Below are positions 1-37,375 of a DNA stretch of 64,000 bases, piece by piece. Within the stretch, counting starts at the first letter, position 1, and every line of letters begins with the position of its first letter. The stretch comes from Streblospio benedicti. Taxonomy: Eukaryota > Annelida > Polychaeta > Spionida > Spionidae. The translations under genes were made by a program, and so were the position numbers. The notes beneath the pieces were generated by a model. That model did no database searches. It had not been told where the DNA came from and saw nothing but the letters and a program-made list of their open reading frames with translations. The stretch is taken from contig CM032667.1 of the NCBI GenBank assembly GCA_019095985.1, forward strand, positions 2,663,874 through 2,727,873, given 5' to 3'.

Positions 1-489
1 CGCAATTAATAGTGGATATGCCAAACCCACATGAAAATGAAATATTTTGGTGGAAATTGGGAGGCGCACACTCCCTGGATCGGTCTAAGGTATGCACTGC
101 CCAGAGCGGGCCATTCTGAGAAAAATGTCAAACTTAAAAGGGTTTGGTCACCCTGCATGAGCGTAACTTTAGTTAAGGCATGGCCGTTGGTTTGATTCCC
201 AATATTAAAAACCCTATAGTAGAGGTGTTAAAGTAGATGCCTTATGGAAAGAGTGTAGTATGAAAACTCAACTAAATCTCCATTTACAAATTCATTTTAA
301 TAAAGTTCTGTACTTTCGCAGTGCACAAACAAAAATTATTACAATATAAACTTTTGCTTACGGAAGCAACTTAAAGTGAGTTTGAAGATAAAGGACAGAA
401 AAAGGATGTTGTTTGCTAAAAGAAGTTCAACCGTATGATATAGGCCTACTTATATAGTTTTCAGTGCAATATTACAAAGATCAACATAC
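1..489. other. Intron or 3' flank of gene A; no exon seen
   Basis: By comparison with gene B, a terminal coiled-coil exon should follow the last EGF of gene A. I searched both strands here and found no match to the helix of gene B, so that exon probably lies beyond the window. Positions about 17-110 share sequence (ATGAAAATGAARTATTTTGG followed by a G-rich run) with the TIR elements at 1,170 and 18,926, and look like a partial copy of that family. Confidence 0.4.
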
Positions 490-7193
<6,704 letters not shown>

Positions 7194-7533
7194 TTTTAGC
7201 TTATATTTTTTGATCAGATTTTACACGATCTAGTTCTGTATCCAATTGAGAATGTGGATATTTCGTCGGCAACCGGCGCTTATGAATACAGGTAGTTACG
7301 ATAAGCAACATATCACAGTGTAATCAGTATTATCATCGGAGGGTCACCGGAAAAATCACAGAGGTTATTGGTAAGACTTGTGAAGTCTCGCTATAAGCTC
7401 GCACAGTACTTGACGTGTATGATAACTACACATGTTTGTTGCTAGTTTGAATGAGGTGTGTTATGGTCTGGTAGCCTATGTGTGTATATGTGTATCAGCT
7501 GATGTGTATGCACTATTTTCACCAACAGGCCGT

Positions 7534-8310
7534 CTAACCGCCCAACTTCACATAAGACGATGATAGCTCTAAATGCTTCTCAAGACACCAAAAATGAGAA
7601 AAAATAATGTCAGATCTTTTATATGGTGCGTCGTGAACATATTTTGTGGCCAAAACTGATGGGATCGTCCGGAATAAAGGTCTGTGACCTTTCAGATGGA
7701 ATGGATGACAATGCAGGCTCATAGTATTTTTCGGAATAGCCCACCATAACACGGAAATATCTTCATGAACATCATCAGCAATGCCACTTTGAAGCTGAAC
7801 GACCTTACGATGATCAAGTTTACCCTCCAGACGACACAGAAAAGCAAAAAGTTGACCTCAATCAACATATCAATAATCCATAACTGGAGCCCACAGACCG
7901 AAAAAATGAAAGGCACTTGTCCAGAGAAGTGATAACAACTTTTGGGGCAGAGGCAGGCAGAATTGTGTCCTTTCCTTCAGGAAGACATCATCAATCAGTG
8001 AGCATCGTGAACAACCGAAGTGTTAGAACATGTACTTCTGTTTCGTGCTTCCATCGCTTCAGATTTTAACGGCAGTGGCGGCACATACGGTTACGTCTGT
8101 CGACCATACATCCTCCCAAAGCAGCAGACGAGGTCACAGTTAAGCAGGAAGAGCAAGAAACAGCTAACAGTGTGCCATTCCCAACCCAACCATCCAGAGC
8201 ACTCCAAATATGAGGCCAGAACACCCACGACCCACCACCAAATGACACTAACCTCTGGATTCTTCTTGAGTATCTGGAACTACCGCTGTATATGTAAAAT
8301 TTGGGGTTAA
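7534..8310 (+). mobile_element. TTAA-ended TIR element, long copy
   Basis: The element starts CTAACCGCCCAACTTCACAT and ends near TTTGGGGTTAA. Its ends match those of the copy at 12,157-12,609 in reverse orientation (consensus TTAACC(C)CTCAATTTCACATAG then a degenerate GATGATAACTCTAGATGC block). Internal sequence is shared along most of its length, for example GTCTGTGACCTTTCAGATGG. This copy is longer than the other because of extra internal sequence after about 8,040. The TTAA ends resemble piggyBac-type insertions, but no transposase is readable. Confidence 0.6.
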
Positions 8311-8504
8311 TAGAATAATCCCCAAGTCAGCCGTAATTTTTGAAATGGGCCATATCTTACATTATATAAAATTACATACACGGCTTAAACATACGTGGTG
8401 GATTTCCCCTAGCAAACCAAACACTGGGGATGCCGGATCAATAGTGCCACTTTTTTGCTGTTAAAATCTGGTAGCTGGTAACAGATAGTTTATGGGGGAT
8501 TATT

Positions 8505-8890
8505 CTCTTTGAATTTAGACCTACTCCTGCGCCTTTCTGCGTTTCGGGGGGGAGGGTCCTTTTCTTTCTCCACGGTACTCCCGGGATCGGGGATCCTCTG
8601 TAGGGTTACTGTGGGTTGCAGAGTGGACGCGAACTGGTGGTTCATTCCGCTCGTGGTGGCTTCTCCACTCACGGTGTTTGGCAAAGGCAATTCTTTTCCA
8701 CGCAGATCCTGATTGGGCGGCTGGAAGAGGGTCGCATCGGAGTTCTCAAGAACTTGCTCCACGCCTCCCGACCATGCCGTGCCATAAGTAGGTCCCGCAG
8801 GGATGACTTTGCGTCTTTCTGCATGGCGAGGTTCCGCCCGAGGCTCCTTCTTGGGTGAGGCTTTTGTCGGTGGACTGGTCTAAACCTAGT
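8505..8890 (-). other. Unidentified open frame in a GC-richer stretch
   Basis: On the minus strand a frame of about 125 codons stays open from an acceptor-like TTTAG near 8,883 to a TAA at about 8,505. The product is rich in Pro, Arg, Lys and Glu (segments such as SPKKEPRAEPRHAERR and ERRRSRSKFKENNPP). The local base composition is clearly GC-richer than the flanks. I do not recognise a domain. It could be a lone exon, a decayed transposon ORF, or chance. Confidence 0.25.
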
Positions 8891-10121
8891 CTAGTGCAAC
8901 TTATAAGACCTAATTTTATACTGTGCGAGAATGCTACAATTCTCGCGCACCGGAGACTGAGTAACAAAACGAGCTTCTTGTAAGTCTCCAGTGCTCTATG
9001 TTATAAACAAAGCGTTACCAATAATCAAATGGACGTTTTCTAGGTGATAGCATTGATATTTGACATTCGAATACTACATGTAGGGACCTACTAGGTATAC
9101 GTCGATAGGCGTAACATATAATCAAGTTCTTATCGCCACTGATATAATCGTCACGTAAATTGAAATACGAGTATTATAAATCATCATGATTGATTCACTC
9201 ACAGATAAATGAGGTTTTAATCATGCTCTCAAAATATTGTGCTCTTCAGAAATGTTCAATATGTGAACGAACCAATGCCTTCATTTTCTCATAAACATTT
9301 AGTCTATTTGCCGCTTATAGTAGGCTGACATAGTCACTGCTTAGAAAGAGAAAGTTAGTAGTCTGTTATGAGGATAGATTTATATCATTATCATTTATCA
9401 GAACCATGTTTTTATTTTAATATGTAAAGTCTTTTTTATCCATGCAATAAACGAAAAAATCATAAAGTTTTTTTTCTCTATTTGAAACTTGGTTTCACGG
9501 CAACAGCCTCCTTTTCATTCTGTTTAATATGTTTTTGTTATTACAAACGTTTGGCTGTTGTCTCAACAGCGTCTACAGTGCACTGGTGACTAATCTTCAG
9601 TTTGCTCTGGCTATTTCGCCTGCTGCCACACAATGCCACACATCGCTCCTATCGTCTCCTTCTTGCACTTGTCTTTAGGTTTGCCAAGCAAAGATGTCAT
9701 GGCGTTGTATGGCTTCATGTAACTGTTGATATAATACTTGCCAACAGTTTGTTGGTATATAATGTACTTTTTCTGTCATCCCACTGACGCAGGCGAGGTA
9801 CACCGGGTACTTTACAAGTTTCACGTCTGTGACATGAAACTTTTCTCTCGCTGCTGAGCAAGGTTTTGACGATAGGTCTTTTAATTGAGTAGATATATTA
9901 GGTACATGCTTGTTTCAAAATTTTCAAATTTTACATTTTTGTAAGTTATTAATTTTACAATATTTGGCCTTGTACACGCTTCTTCAAGTCAGTATATAAT
10001 AAAACATATCAAAATGATTCATAACAAAATAAGAAAGCCAAGTACAGACACAAAGAGAAACAATATACTCTGCAAAAGCCCTACAATTCAGCATTTAAGG
10101 TTCTTGAGAACATCCATGTGG

Positions 10122-10227
10122 TGCCCTCTAGTGGCAAGCACTGGCAAGCAATAAAACCACTGCCACACAGTGCTGCCACCTGTTAGCTTATTGATCATAA
10201 CAGTGACATAATGCTGCCACCTGCTGG
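10122..10227 (+). promoter_or_regulatory. Three CTCF-like motifs in the same orientation
   Basis: TGCCCTCTAGTGG (10,122-10,134), TGCCACCTGTTAG (10,174-10,186) and TGCCACCTGCTGG (10,215-10,227) occur within 106 bp on the same strand. The first and third fit the YGCCMYCTNSTGG core known for bilaterian CTCF; the second is imperfect. They lie between divergent genes A and B. Binding is inferred from motif form only. Confidence 0.4.
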
Positions 10228-10241
10228 CTAAACATTGCATA

Positions 10242-10742
10242 AGTAATAAAATTGATACAAATATTTTTTTATAATAAAATCTAGCCTAAAGATGTGTGTT
10301 AACATTATTTTTTCCATTATTATAAATTATTATCTATCAGTGAGCAAAGTTTTGTGATGATTCACAAAACATTTTTTTTAATAGAAACACATCTTGGATT
10401 GACGCTCTTTGTTAGTAATTTAAATAATTATATCTCAAAAACTAGCCTGGAGAGGTATCATTATTTTGCTATTTTTTGATAGTATATAGTTTAAGATTTA
10501 AGTGAAAATTAGTTTTACAGCAATTCACATGAAAGTTGTTTAGAAATTGCAGATTGAATTGCAACAGGTCAGCCATTCCTTTCATTCGCATTGTAATATA
10601 TCACAAAAATATTGACACAAATATTTTTTTTATTATAAAAATTTAGCCTGAAGATGTGTGTTAATATTATTTTTTCCGTTATTATAAATTATTATCTATC
10701 AGTGAGCAAAGTTTTGGGATGATTCACAAAACTTTTTTTTTA
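10242..10742 (+). repeat. Pair of about 138-bp direct repeats
   Basis: Copies at about 10,242-10,380 and 10,605-10,742 share long near-identical blocks, including ATTATAAATTATTATCTATC followed by AGTGAGCAAAGTTTTG and GATGATTCACAAAAC. About 225 bp of different sequence separates them. They hold no open frame. They may be the ends of an uncharacterised element or a local duplication. Confidence 0.75.
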
Positions 10743-12156
10743 CTAAACATTCTCATCAACCTTAAATTTGCAAAATTATAATCGATTTTCATCCCTTTAC
10801 CTAAAAAGCAACCTAACGTCCCTATCATCTTCTGTTCCTTCAATTTCCTAAATACCAACCCACTTTCTATTAACAGAGATCTTTTGTACACTAAAGTAAT
10901 GGTGGTTAGAGTAAGATTTCGGAAATTGATTGGTTTGAATAGGTCTCCTGTAAACTATAGTGGTAAAACCGTCCACGCGACATCATTCTTCAAATACAAA
11001 TGGCTAATAGTGGCTATTTGCAATCTACTTCTGGTTCTACGGTAAACTGGATAATGTTGCCTGTTGAGTTGAGGTGCTTTGTGAAAATACCAATGGAGTG
11101 TGATGGTAAGACAAAATATGTGTCGTCAATAGGACACAGCCACATCTCTGGGGTCACAAGAGCACGATTCAATGCTTTCTCCTTAAGAATCTTCCACGCT
11201 ATGATCTGCTACATGTGGGGAAACTGCCAGGAGACCCCCATCGGCATCGTTTTAATATGTCCACAGAACTTTCCCAAACCCGCAAATCTTCACCTTGTGA
11301 CCTACATGGTTGCACGAACTGAAGATTAGCAACCAGTAGCAGTTTTGACTTTCCATTCACAATGAACTCGTTAAAAAATATTTTGAGAGTCATGTCAATA
11401 ACGCTCTAATTTCGATTCGTATTAGTAGTCGTGAGTGATTTTGTGCATAGGCGGTCGCATCGGTACACTAAATTGTTAATAGCCCTATGACTATATAATT
11501 GAGAAATTCTCTTTTCAACTCCCTAAGTTTAGCATAGTAAAGTCTCTTGATGCGAGCGCCTGTGATTTTGTGTTTACTGAAAAGTATCAGCTATAACACA
11601 TTCCTTAATAAAAGCACATAGATTATGTTTGCAGCACAGTTTCGCTCAACTTTTGATGAGTTTATTATATCCCCCCCCTCACACACACCACCACCAAGAC
11701 ACGTTTCATTTCTATCACATCGACAGAGACACACGATGTGATCTGACTTATTTTGTAGCACACAATGCAAACCCCAACACTGTAAAAAGATGTTTGATTA
11801 CAGATCCAACCAGCGGCCACCTTTGCTATGTCACAGACAAGAATGTATGATGACCATTTTAGACGGGGATTGATTCAGTGTTCATTCCCTTTACCAAAAA
11901 CTACCTCCACGCCTATCAGACGTATCTCTCCCCTTCCCACAGACTGCAAAATATAACCAATGCAAAATATAACCAGTTAGGATTTGGGTTAGTTAAAAAT
12001 GTCCCAGATAACGCAAAACATAACAACTTGCCCCAAATTATAACCAGGGCAAATGTACGTTATTTTTAACATAAAGAAGAGGGTATTTTTGTTTTACTTT
12101 TTGGAAGCTGAGAGGCTGGTGGTGGGTTTAGTCAGTGCATGCTGGCTTTATTTGAA

Positions 12157-12609
12157 TTAACCTCCAATTTCACATAGACCATGGTAGTTCCAGATGCTCA
12201 AGTAGCAGCTGTTCCACCCGTTCGGTTGTTCACAATGCTCCATGATTAATGCTGTCTTTTGATTCTTTTCTGCCTGTGGGCTACCGTTATTATTGAGTCG
12301 TTGATTTGCAACGTCTTTTTTCCCTTTCTGGGTCATCTGGAGGGCTAACTTGATAATCGTGGCCGTACTGACGAACGATGTTCATAAAGATGTTCCTGTG
12401 GTATGGTGTGCTATTCCCGATTGATTTCATGAACCTGCGTTCTCATCCAGTCCATCTGAAAGGTCACAGACTGTTATTCCAGTTGATCTCGTAAGTTATA
12501 AATATGCACACGAGGCACCATAAAAAGACTGACAATATTTCCCGCCTCATTTCTGGCATCTTGTGGAGCATCTAGAGTTATCATCGTCTATGTGAAATTG
12601 AGGGGTTAA
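12157..12609 (-). mobile_element. TTAA-flanked TIR element, short copy
   Basis: A 453-bp element bounded by TTAA on both sides (12,157-12,160 and 12,606-12,609). Its terminal inverted repeats extend about 40 bp: left TTAACCTCCAATTTCACATA, right (reverse complement) TTAACCCCTCAATTTCACAT, both continuing into the AGATGCTC block. It is related over most of its length to the element at 7,534-8,310, in opposite orientation. TTAA as target and CC as the next bases resemble piggyBac-like elements. No intact ORF remains. Confidence 0.75.
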
Positions 12610-13543
12610 TGAGCGACAAGAACTGGCTTTTTCTTCAGTAACCAGATAGGTTCACGGAAACATCAATCACATCTAGCTTGGTGTTAATGAAGTTATTTAA
12701 TGTGTATGCAGGCAGGCTCTATTCACATTGGTTACATTTTGCGTCTGCTAGACGATTTTCGGGTGACTGTGTGGTTACGATTTGCGTTAACGACAAGTAT
12801 GATAACATGATGCAAGATATAAATCCACACAATCTTGCCTGGAGGTTGATAGATATTTTATGGTCAGTAAGAAAAATAGTTAGGTCAAAAAATCAACAAA
12901 AACACAGAGACAAAAGTCTGTATATGGTCTTGATCCGGATAGAGCTGTCTGTATTTAATGGACTTCCTGGTCAATCTAATAAGTTAAACCCAACTATATG
13001 AATATAGTCATTGTGTGATAATTTTTTCTGATAACCCCACTATATAAACATAGTTATTTAGTTATAAATGTTTTGTCACAACATTTTGTCAAACATATTA
13101 TTAGTAGGGCCAATATAATCTTTTATTTATAAAGATTCGATAAAATACAGAGCAAATCAGAATAATTTCACACGGATAACAACAGCCTTTCAATGATCAT
13201 ATCAGAACTGATTATTTATAATGAATATCACACTACTCCAACAATTAATACAGAGAACCCTATAAAAATGACCACCTCTATAAAGCAAATACTTTACTAT
13301 CATAGATTATGTCATCTATAGTCATATAGCAATTGTTCGAGCAAGAATCTTCAATATAATAAAAAGGATGAACTCAATGCATGATTATTTAACGTTATAA
13401 ACCCAACCCACGAGAACTTTGTAAACTATGAATATAATTTAAACTAAATTTTTGATTGACGTGCACAATGTTTACTTATGTTTGCTGTAGTGCTTTTAAT
13501 GATAAGCAACTATCACCTTAAGTCACTATCATAACTGGACTAG

Positions 13544-13555
13544 TATTAAATATAA
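13544..13555 (+). promoter_or_regulatory. TATA-like box of gene B
   Basis: TATTAAATATAA ends 46 bp before the gene B start codon, leaving room for a 5' UTR of roughly 25-30 nt if initiation is about 30 bp downstream of the box. A GATAAGCAAC word lies 43 bp further upstream (13,501-13,510) and recurs near the start of gene A (7,300-7,309, same plus strand). Confidence 0.4.
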
Positions 13556-13601
13556 CGGCTACAGTGAATCTCGTCTGGAATCATTTGGTCCCACCATCAC
13601 C

Positions 13602-15696
13602 ATGAGGCTGTTGTTTGTTCTCGCTGCTTCTCTTGCTTTTACCGTCAGTGCAGGTCAGTACAATCTAAATTGCACCAAGGTTTGGTGGTTGGCATTGAAA
13701 TTAGCGTTAACATTGTACTTTTAATCTGTGACATATCTGTGATATACCATGTCATATGCTATTACGAATGTTATGTTCGTTGTGAAAGATTCCTGGAGCC
13801 ACATCTTGTCTAGTATGATATGTATTTAGTAAAAGTGAATGTAGGAGTAGTCCATATCAACACAGAAAACATAAGTGCGAGCAGTTAGAATAGTTATCAA
13901 TGATAATAACTACCCGCACTGCAAGTGAATGAAAATATGATGAATAATACCAACTTGCTGTAGAAAAGACAGTATAAATTGTTGAAAAATACTGGCCATT
14001 GACCCTCGAATAATTTTATGTACCAATCACTCTGCACCGTTATGTCCGCACAAATACAATAAATAGGTGAATGAAAATGAAAGAATATTTTAAATGATAA
14101 AGAACACTATCTTCAGCTGACGAGTCATTATGTAACCCGAACCCGTGTGAGAACGGAGGTACATGCCTTGGAGTTGGTGGAGGTAGAGACGCAGGTCCTG
14201 CTTCCTTCGAGTGCCGCTGTATCGCTCCCTTCAAAGGAGAGCGCTGTGAAATGGGTGTGTACCTTAAATCTTATAGCCCCATAATGCAGTACGTATACCT
14301 GGGCCTCTTCCCACATGTTCATTATTTTTTTTTCTATTTCAAGAGCTTTGCTACCGTGATTTGCCATGATCTTTGCCTTTTGAACGCAAAGGATTATGAA
14401 ACTAAGAAATATTACTAAAAGTTTTATATATTCTGATATTAATGGCAATGTAGCTTTTTCACAAACTGGCTGTAAACATAGTTATTGCAATTGTTAACAC
14501 CATTACGATTCATATGTAAGTATGGAACATATTTACAATAGCTAGCATTTTATGACAGACCCGTGCAACCCTACACCATGCCAGAACGGTGGTGACTGTG
14601 TGCTTCACTCCTCTGGCTACCAGTGTTTCTGCCGCGAGCCCTACACCGGCTCCCACTGCGAGTACGGTGAGTCACACGTAGTGCTGCACGGCCAGAGACA
14701 GATATGATTGAGTTTAAAACGTTTATTTCCTCATGCTTTAAATACATTATGATCGGGGAAAGTAATAATTGATAATTTGTTATATGCATTTCTTTTAACT
14801 CTAATATTTATTGCATGTATAACATCAAAATGAGTTCAATACAATTACAAGATTGAAGATGTTGAACATAAATGTTATTTGTATAGCTAAGGTCATGGTA
14901 GTGGAGGTTCAATGTGAGTGATAGACAACATGCACTATGTTAGCAAGAGTTGTATGATCCTCAAGTAGTTTGGGGAAAACAGTGTAGTGCTATGAGGATG
15001 CCAATAACCTGGTGTGAATGCAAAGGCAATTGAGCGTGATCGCAGTGAATAGCGACCGTAAAGAACCACATTTGATGTTCTGTTGTTATCAGACAGACAA
15101 TTCAAATAGATTGTTATGTCTTTTAAAACATTAAAACATCATTTCACATAACAATATACTTTAGAGCTGAGCCCATGCAACCCAAACCCTTGTCACAACG
15201 GCGCCACTTGCCGCGTTGTCCATGGCAACACAGACTACACGTGCACCTGCATGATGGGGTACGATGGCCCCACCTGTGACAGCAGAGGTAAGCAGAGAAA
15301 CCAGAGGCCATTGTCAAATGGCCTTAGATTTCAAATGGATGAATGTAATATGTATTATATGTTATGTACCAAGTATTACAAAAGTACACAATACTCACTA
15401 TAGTGATTATAATTTACACAGGAATGCATTAATTCTATTGGATACAAGTGATATTTTATTAGTTTGACTAGGTAGGCTGGTGGCTTTATTAAAGAAGTTA
15501 ATAGATTTCAAAGGCCACTATGAATTATAACCAAGTAATGCTCGTAATGTTGATTTAAAAGTCTATACGTTATGTTCCATATGCTGTTTGTGTTGTAGTG
15601 AAGCGTGGCGAGGACCGTGCGGAACAACTGGAGATGCTCAAAGAGAAGATTGATGAGGTTGAGAAACTCCTCGAAGAGTTGGGAGGCGAAGAGTAG
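13602..15696 (+). CDS. Gene B: small secreted three-EGF protein with C-terminal coiled coil
   Basis: Five exons: 13602-13653, 14117-14254, 14559-14666, 15165-15287, 15599-15696. All introns are phase 1 with GT/AG borders, total 519 nt, 172 aa, complete from ATG to TAG. Exon 1 encodes a signal peptide (MRLLFVLAASLAFTVSA). Exons 2-4 each encode one EGF domain ([36 protein letters not shown] as first halves). The last exon encodes a short charged helix with leucine heptads (QLEMLKEKIDEVEKLLEEL), probably for oligomerisation. EGF 2 and 3 are the closest relatives of the last two visible EGFs of gene A, and EGF 1 resembles the long-loop EGF at the start of the large exon in gene D (shared GGGRD). 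The protein is probably exported and multimeric; its function is unknown. Confidence 0.9.
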
Positions 15697-18209
15697 GCGT
15701 TCAGATGTTGGGAAAAACATTAACATACTTAATCCATCAATTACTTGAGAACAAAGGATATAAAGTTAGCACAAGAATTGAATTACACTTGTTTTGTCAA
15801 AAGTTGTTAATAAATTGCATTTCAAAGATTAACACTTCACACTGACCGTGTTATTGTTGTTTCATTTATTTGTACCTTGCATTTTATCACACAATGATAA
15901 ATTTAAAATAAAATTAAATCAATTTGAGGTAAATATCATTAAAAACAAGTCCAGCTACGCCCAAATTTATTTTACGATATTTAGACAGACGTCAATTTAC
16001 TCATAGTACAATATTCTTTTTTCATGTTCCTCAGAATATTCTTCAGTTCCATGACCTCGGTTTTGTTTCCTCCATCCAATAGGTGGCTCTGTCTGTATCA
16101 CATCCTTTGGATTAAGTAGATAAAATTCATTGATTGAATGTCATTGAATGAAATAGCATGTGTGCATGAAGTCAATAGTATTGAATTATTCAGTTTTTAT
16201 TAACACAAAAGTGTAAATAAGGTACCAAAAACTCCATAAACTCCATATTTGAGACATATTTAGTAGGGGAATGCCCTATTTGACAAGAGTTAATATTGGC
16301 ATGCTGCATAACTGTACCCAGAAATAATTTCCTGTAATAATCTTTGTTTTTAACACACTTATATATGACTGATAAATACCACAGCATGCACAGCAAAACA
16401 ATGTGGTACTTAGTCTCCTGTGAAAATATTCGTCCGTTCACCATACAGATTACAGCTATGTAAATTGTGTTATCTTGCAAAAAAAATTCAATTTCCAAAA
16501 CAAGAAGGAAGAAACTAAAGTTTCAAAACCGAAACCTCTTCATACTCCATTACAGCAAAGCTGACAACGCTTAATTTCAGTTTCAAGATTCAGCAAATTT
16601 CTAAAGCTAACTTGCATCTAGTGATTTTGAGATATCTGCCCAATATTGACACAAATAAAAATATTGCAAAATCATATGCACTGACACAGCACCCCCAGTT
16701 TGACAGACTCGCTATCTTAGTGAGTTGACCGGATACAGCTGGCCACCATAGCGGGGAAGGGGGTGGGTGGGTTTGGGTTTGGGGTGGGTTGTCAAGGAAA
16801 AGGAGAACAATCTTTCACTTTTGTAGAGCTTGACAAAATATATATCATTCCTTATTCGTTTGCACTTTGAAGCCAATATAGTGGACGATGGTTGCAATTA
16901 GTTAACTTAGCAACAAATTAACTGGAATCTGTTCAAATGACTCCCAATTTGTCAAATTGATGATTATTTGGTTAAACACGATAGCGGTATCACAGATGCA
17001 TATGCAATTTCGCATGACAAGTGCACGAAACAACTGATACACTGTTAATTAAAACATTCAACTTCGTAAATGGGCCCACACATGATAAAACCAATGTTTA
17101 CTGTGCATCAATGGCGGCAGTGTCCACATATTTCAGATAGCGGAGTGATTACCAGGAACGGGGTGGTTTTTTGTACTGTCGTCACAAGAAACGTTCACCA
17201 ATCGTTACAGAATCAAATGCCACTAAGAAGTGCTTGAAAAGCAAAATTATATCCCACTTTCAACAAATTGAAGTGGCATGTGATTTTGTTGTGCGCAATA
17301 TTGTCAACACTTACATGAATGCTATGGTAATATGATGAATGAAAATTTGTTGAAGCAACATTGCTAGCAACCGGAGAACAGCTACCCTATTGTCAAAAGC
17401 TAAATTAACCTAGCTATATTGTAGATCAAATACACACCTAAAACAAGGTATGAAGTTTTACAATACCATTTCCAGAATGAACAACACACAAATACATAGA
17501 AATAGATGTATGTGAGTTAAGCCACTATAAGGAAGTAGACTACACGCCATAAGGTGGTAATGAGAACCTGTTCCCAAGTCGCACGCACATAAATTCTTGC
17601 TATTTTCTTCTCACTCTTACATTTGAGCGAATTTCACACATTTTACGTATTTACAAAGGGTTGGAAACGAATGAGACATATAAATAATATTCATCTCAAC
17701 TTATTATAGCGGCGGGACAAAATAGCAAGACCAATGAACTGGTTAGAAGCGATAAAGGGATTGAATGATCACAGTGACGCATAGAGAGAGGGGAAGAGAA
17801 GAAAATACAACATACTTCTATAAATGCTAGACAAAACTATACTGATCCCAACATAAACATGCACGTCTTTATAAGAACACATAGCTAGCGATGTGTATGC
17901 TTCAATGTCCCACTCGGGTCTATAAATTCATGACAACTTTATTGAGAATGAAATACAAAGTCTTAGGTTAGTCTCCTACTGAAGAACGCAATAAACCTGT
18001 TAGATCAAACTACAGACGTTTAACGACGACTTGAAAATTTACCACCAGGACCTTTGGATGGTAATTAAAACAGATTTAGTAGCCGGATGGATGTAATATG
18101 TAGGAGGCACTATCCCCACAACGGATCAGTAGTCAGGGGGATTTTGCTTGAAGGGAGAAGTTGAATGATCCCCAGTAGGCGTATTTAGGATAAAGACTAC
18201 CACCAAGAG
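15697..18209. other. Intergenic region between genes B and C; nothing recognised
   Basis: About 2.5 kb holding the 3' UTR of gene B and the upstream region of gene C. I found no EGF-like exon, RNA gene or clear repeat on either strand. Open frames such as 16,190-16,498 (minus) lack domains and are AT-rich noise. Confidence 0.5.
15809..15814 (+). terminator. Likely poly(A) signal of gene B
   Basis: AATAAA lies 113 bp after the gene B stop codon, in AT-rich 3' flank with no competing coding sequence. Confidence 0.55.
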
Positions 18210-36041
<17,832 letters not shown>

Positions 36042-37375
36042 AGGATGTATGCACCACACCTGTTTATTCATTATGTCTCATTTCTGCTCTTTTAATTGTT
36101 TAATGTGTACTGATATCGAAATGAATATTCTGATATTAATAGAGCACATAACTTGTTCCATGAATAGGTTAAAGACATAATATGAATAACTAGTGCCTAA
36201 AACAGTGGAATGGATATTTTTGTAAGTAATGCTTTTGGAAAGTAAGTTGAAAATATATATTCAGGACATGATTAAGTTGAAGTTACGTATTTAGAACTTG
36301 ATAAGATATATATACAACTAATTGGAAAAATAGTGGAACCTGTCCATGTGCACACCTCCCATATAAAGACACACGTCTTATATCACTGTCATTTTACACT
36401 TCTCCATTTCTTTGTATATTAATCTCCCTTTTAAGGATACATGTCAGATGTAGACACTTTTCATTTCTGAAGGTGTCCTCATGAGACAGTTGGTACTGTA
36501 ATTTCCTTTGGTATTCAATGTGTTGTAACATAATTTGCATTATTACAAAACTACTTACAACATTATGAATTAAAGTACAGTAAGTAGAAAATTAGAATAG
36601 GATTAAGACAAATACATGAGACCTAAAGCTAACATATTGATATGATTTTATTTATTTATCAGTGGAAACAGTAAAATGGTCATAGTCATGATTTGTGGAA
36701 AATATTGCTAAATTACAGCAGATAAGCGATAATTACTAGATATTTTTAATATTTCATATATTTAAAACAACTCACCATTTTTATGTTCAAATATGTGGAA
36801 ATGTGGAAAATATTGCTCAATTAAACAAGAGTGTCCCTTATTTCTTAATTCATTTTGATATTTTGAACACATAAGTGATTTGTTTCAGATATGTTTTGGC
36901 TTTAAAAATCTATTTGATGTCTTCATATTTTTGTATTTAATTGTCATATGAATATGAGACTAAATCTTATTAAAAGTAATTTGGGTGGACATAACTAAGA
37001 CTCTTTTTAATAAGAATCATACAACCAAGTAATGTTAGTGTATGGCAAGTCATTTTAATTTTTTAATGTGTAAGTGATTACTCATTCTGTTAATATCATA
37101 ATTGTGTGCTGCTTTATTTCAAAAGACAGTGCGGCTAGCTGCTAGCTAATAAATATAACTGTCACTTTCCCATGCACAAAAATATCACAAAATTGGATAC
37201 CAGTGTATATCACAGTACATCTTCATAGTTATTGTAAACACTATTCTATTCGTCACAAATATACAGGAGTATTTTGAAGTATAAATTGTCTATCAAGTGT
37301 CTTTCAAAACAATTTACATCCTTGACTTCACGTCACAAATGTTACATCTGTCATTAAGGGTGTTGTGGACAATAG
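36042..37375. other. 3' flanks between convergent genes C and D
   Basis: About 1.3 kb of AT-rich sequence separates the stop codons of C and D. AATAAA at 37,148-37,153 (plus) and its complement at 37,113-37,118 and 36,647-36,652 are candidate poly(A) signals for C and D, which would make the two transcripts overlap or nearly touch. No exon is visible. Confidence 0.4.

Larger units (their letters stand above)
7194..13601. other. Intergenic region between divergent genes A and B
   Basis: This 6.4 kb region separates the start codons of A and B and should hold both promoters. It contains a 777-bp TTAA-ended element (7,534-8,310), an unidentified GC-richer open stretch (8,505-8,890), CTCF-like motifs (10,122-10,227), a pair of about 138-bp direct repeats (10,242-10,742) and a second TTAA element (12,157-12,609). 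A 109-codon open frame at 11,000-11,329 shows no recognisable domain and I do not support it as a gene. The rest is AT-rich with nothing I recognise. Confidence 0.6.

Noticed and set aside
11000-11329. 109-codon open frame
   Set aside because: No domain, signal peptide or splice context; the minus strand is also partly open. I cannot support it as a gene.
16190-16498. 102-codon minus-strand frame
   Set aside because: AT-rich, no domain, no splice or promoter support; treated as noise.
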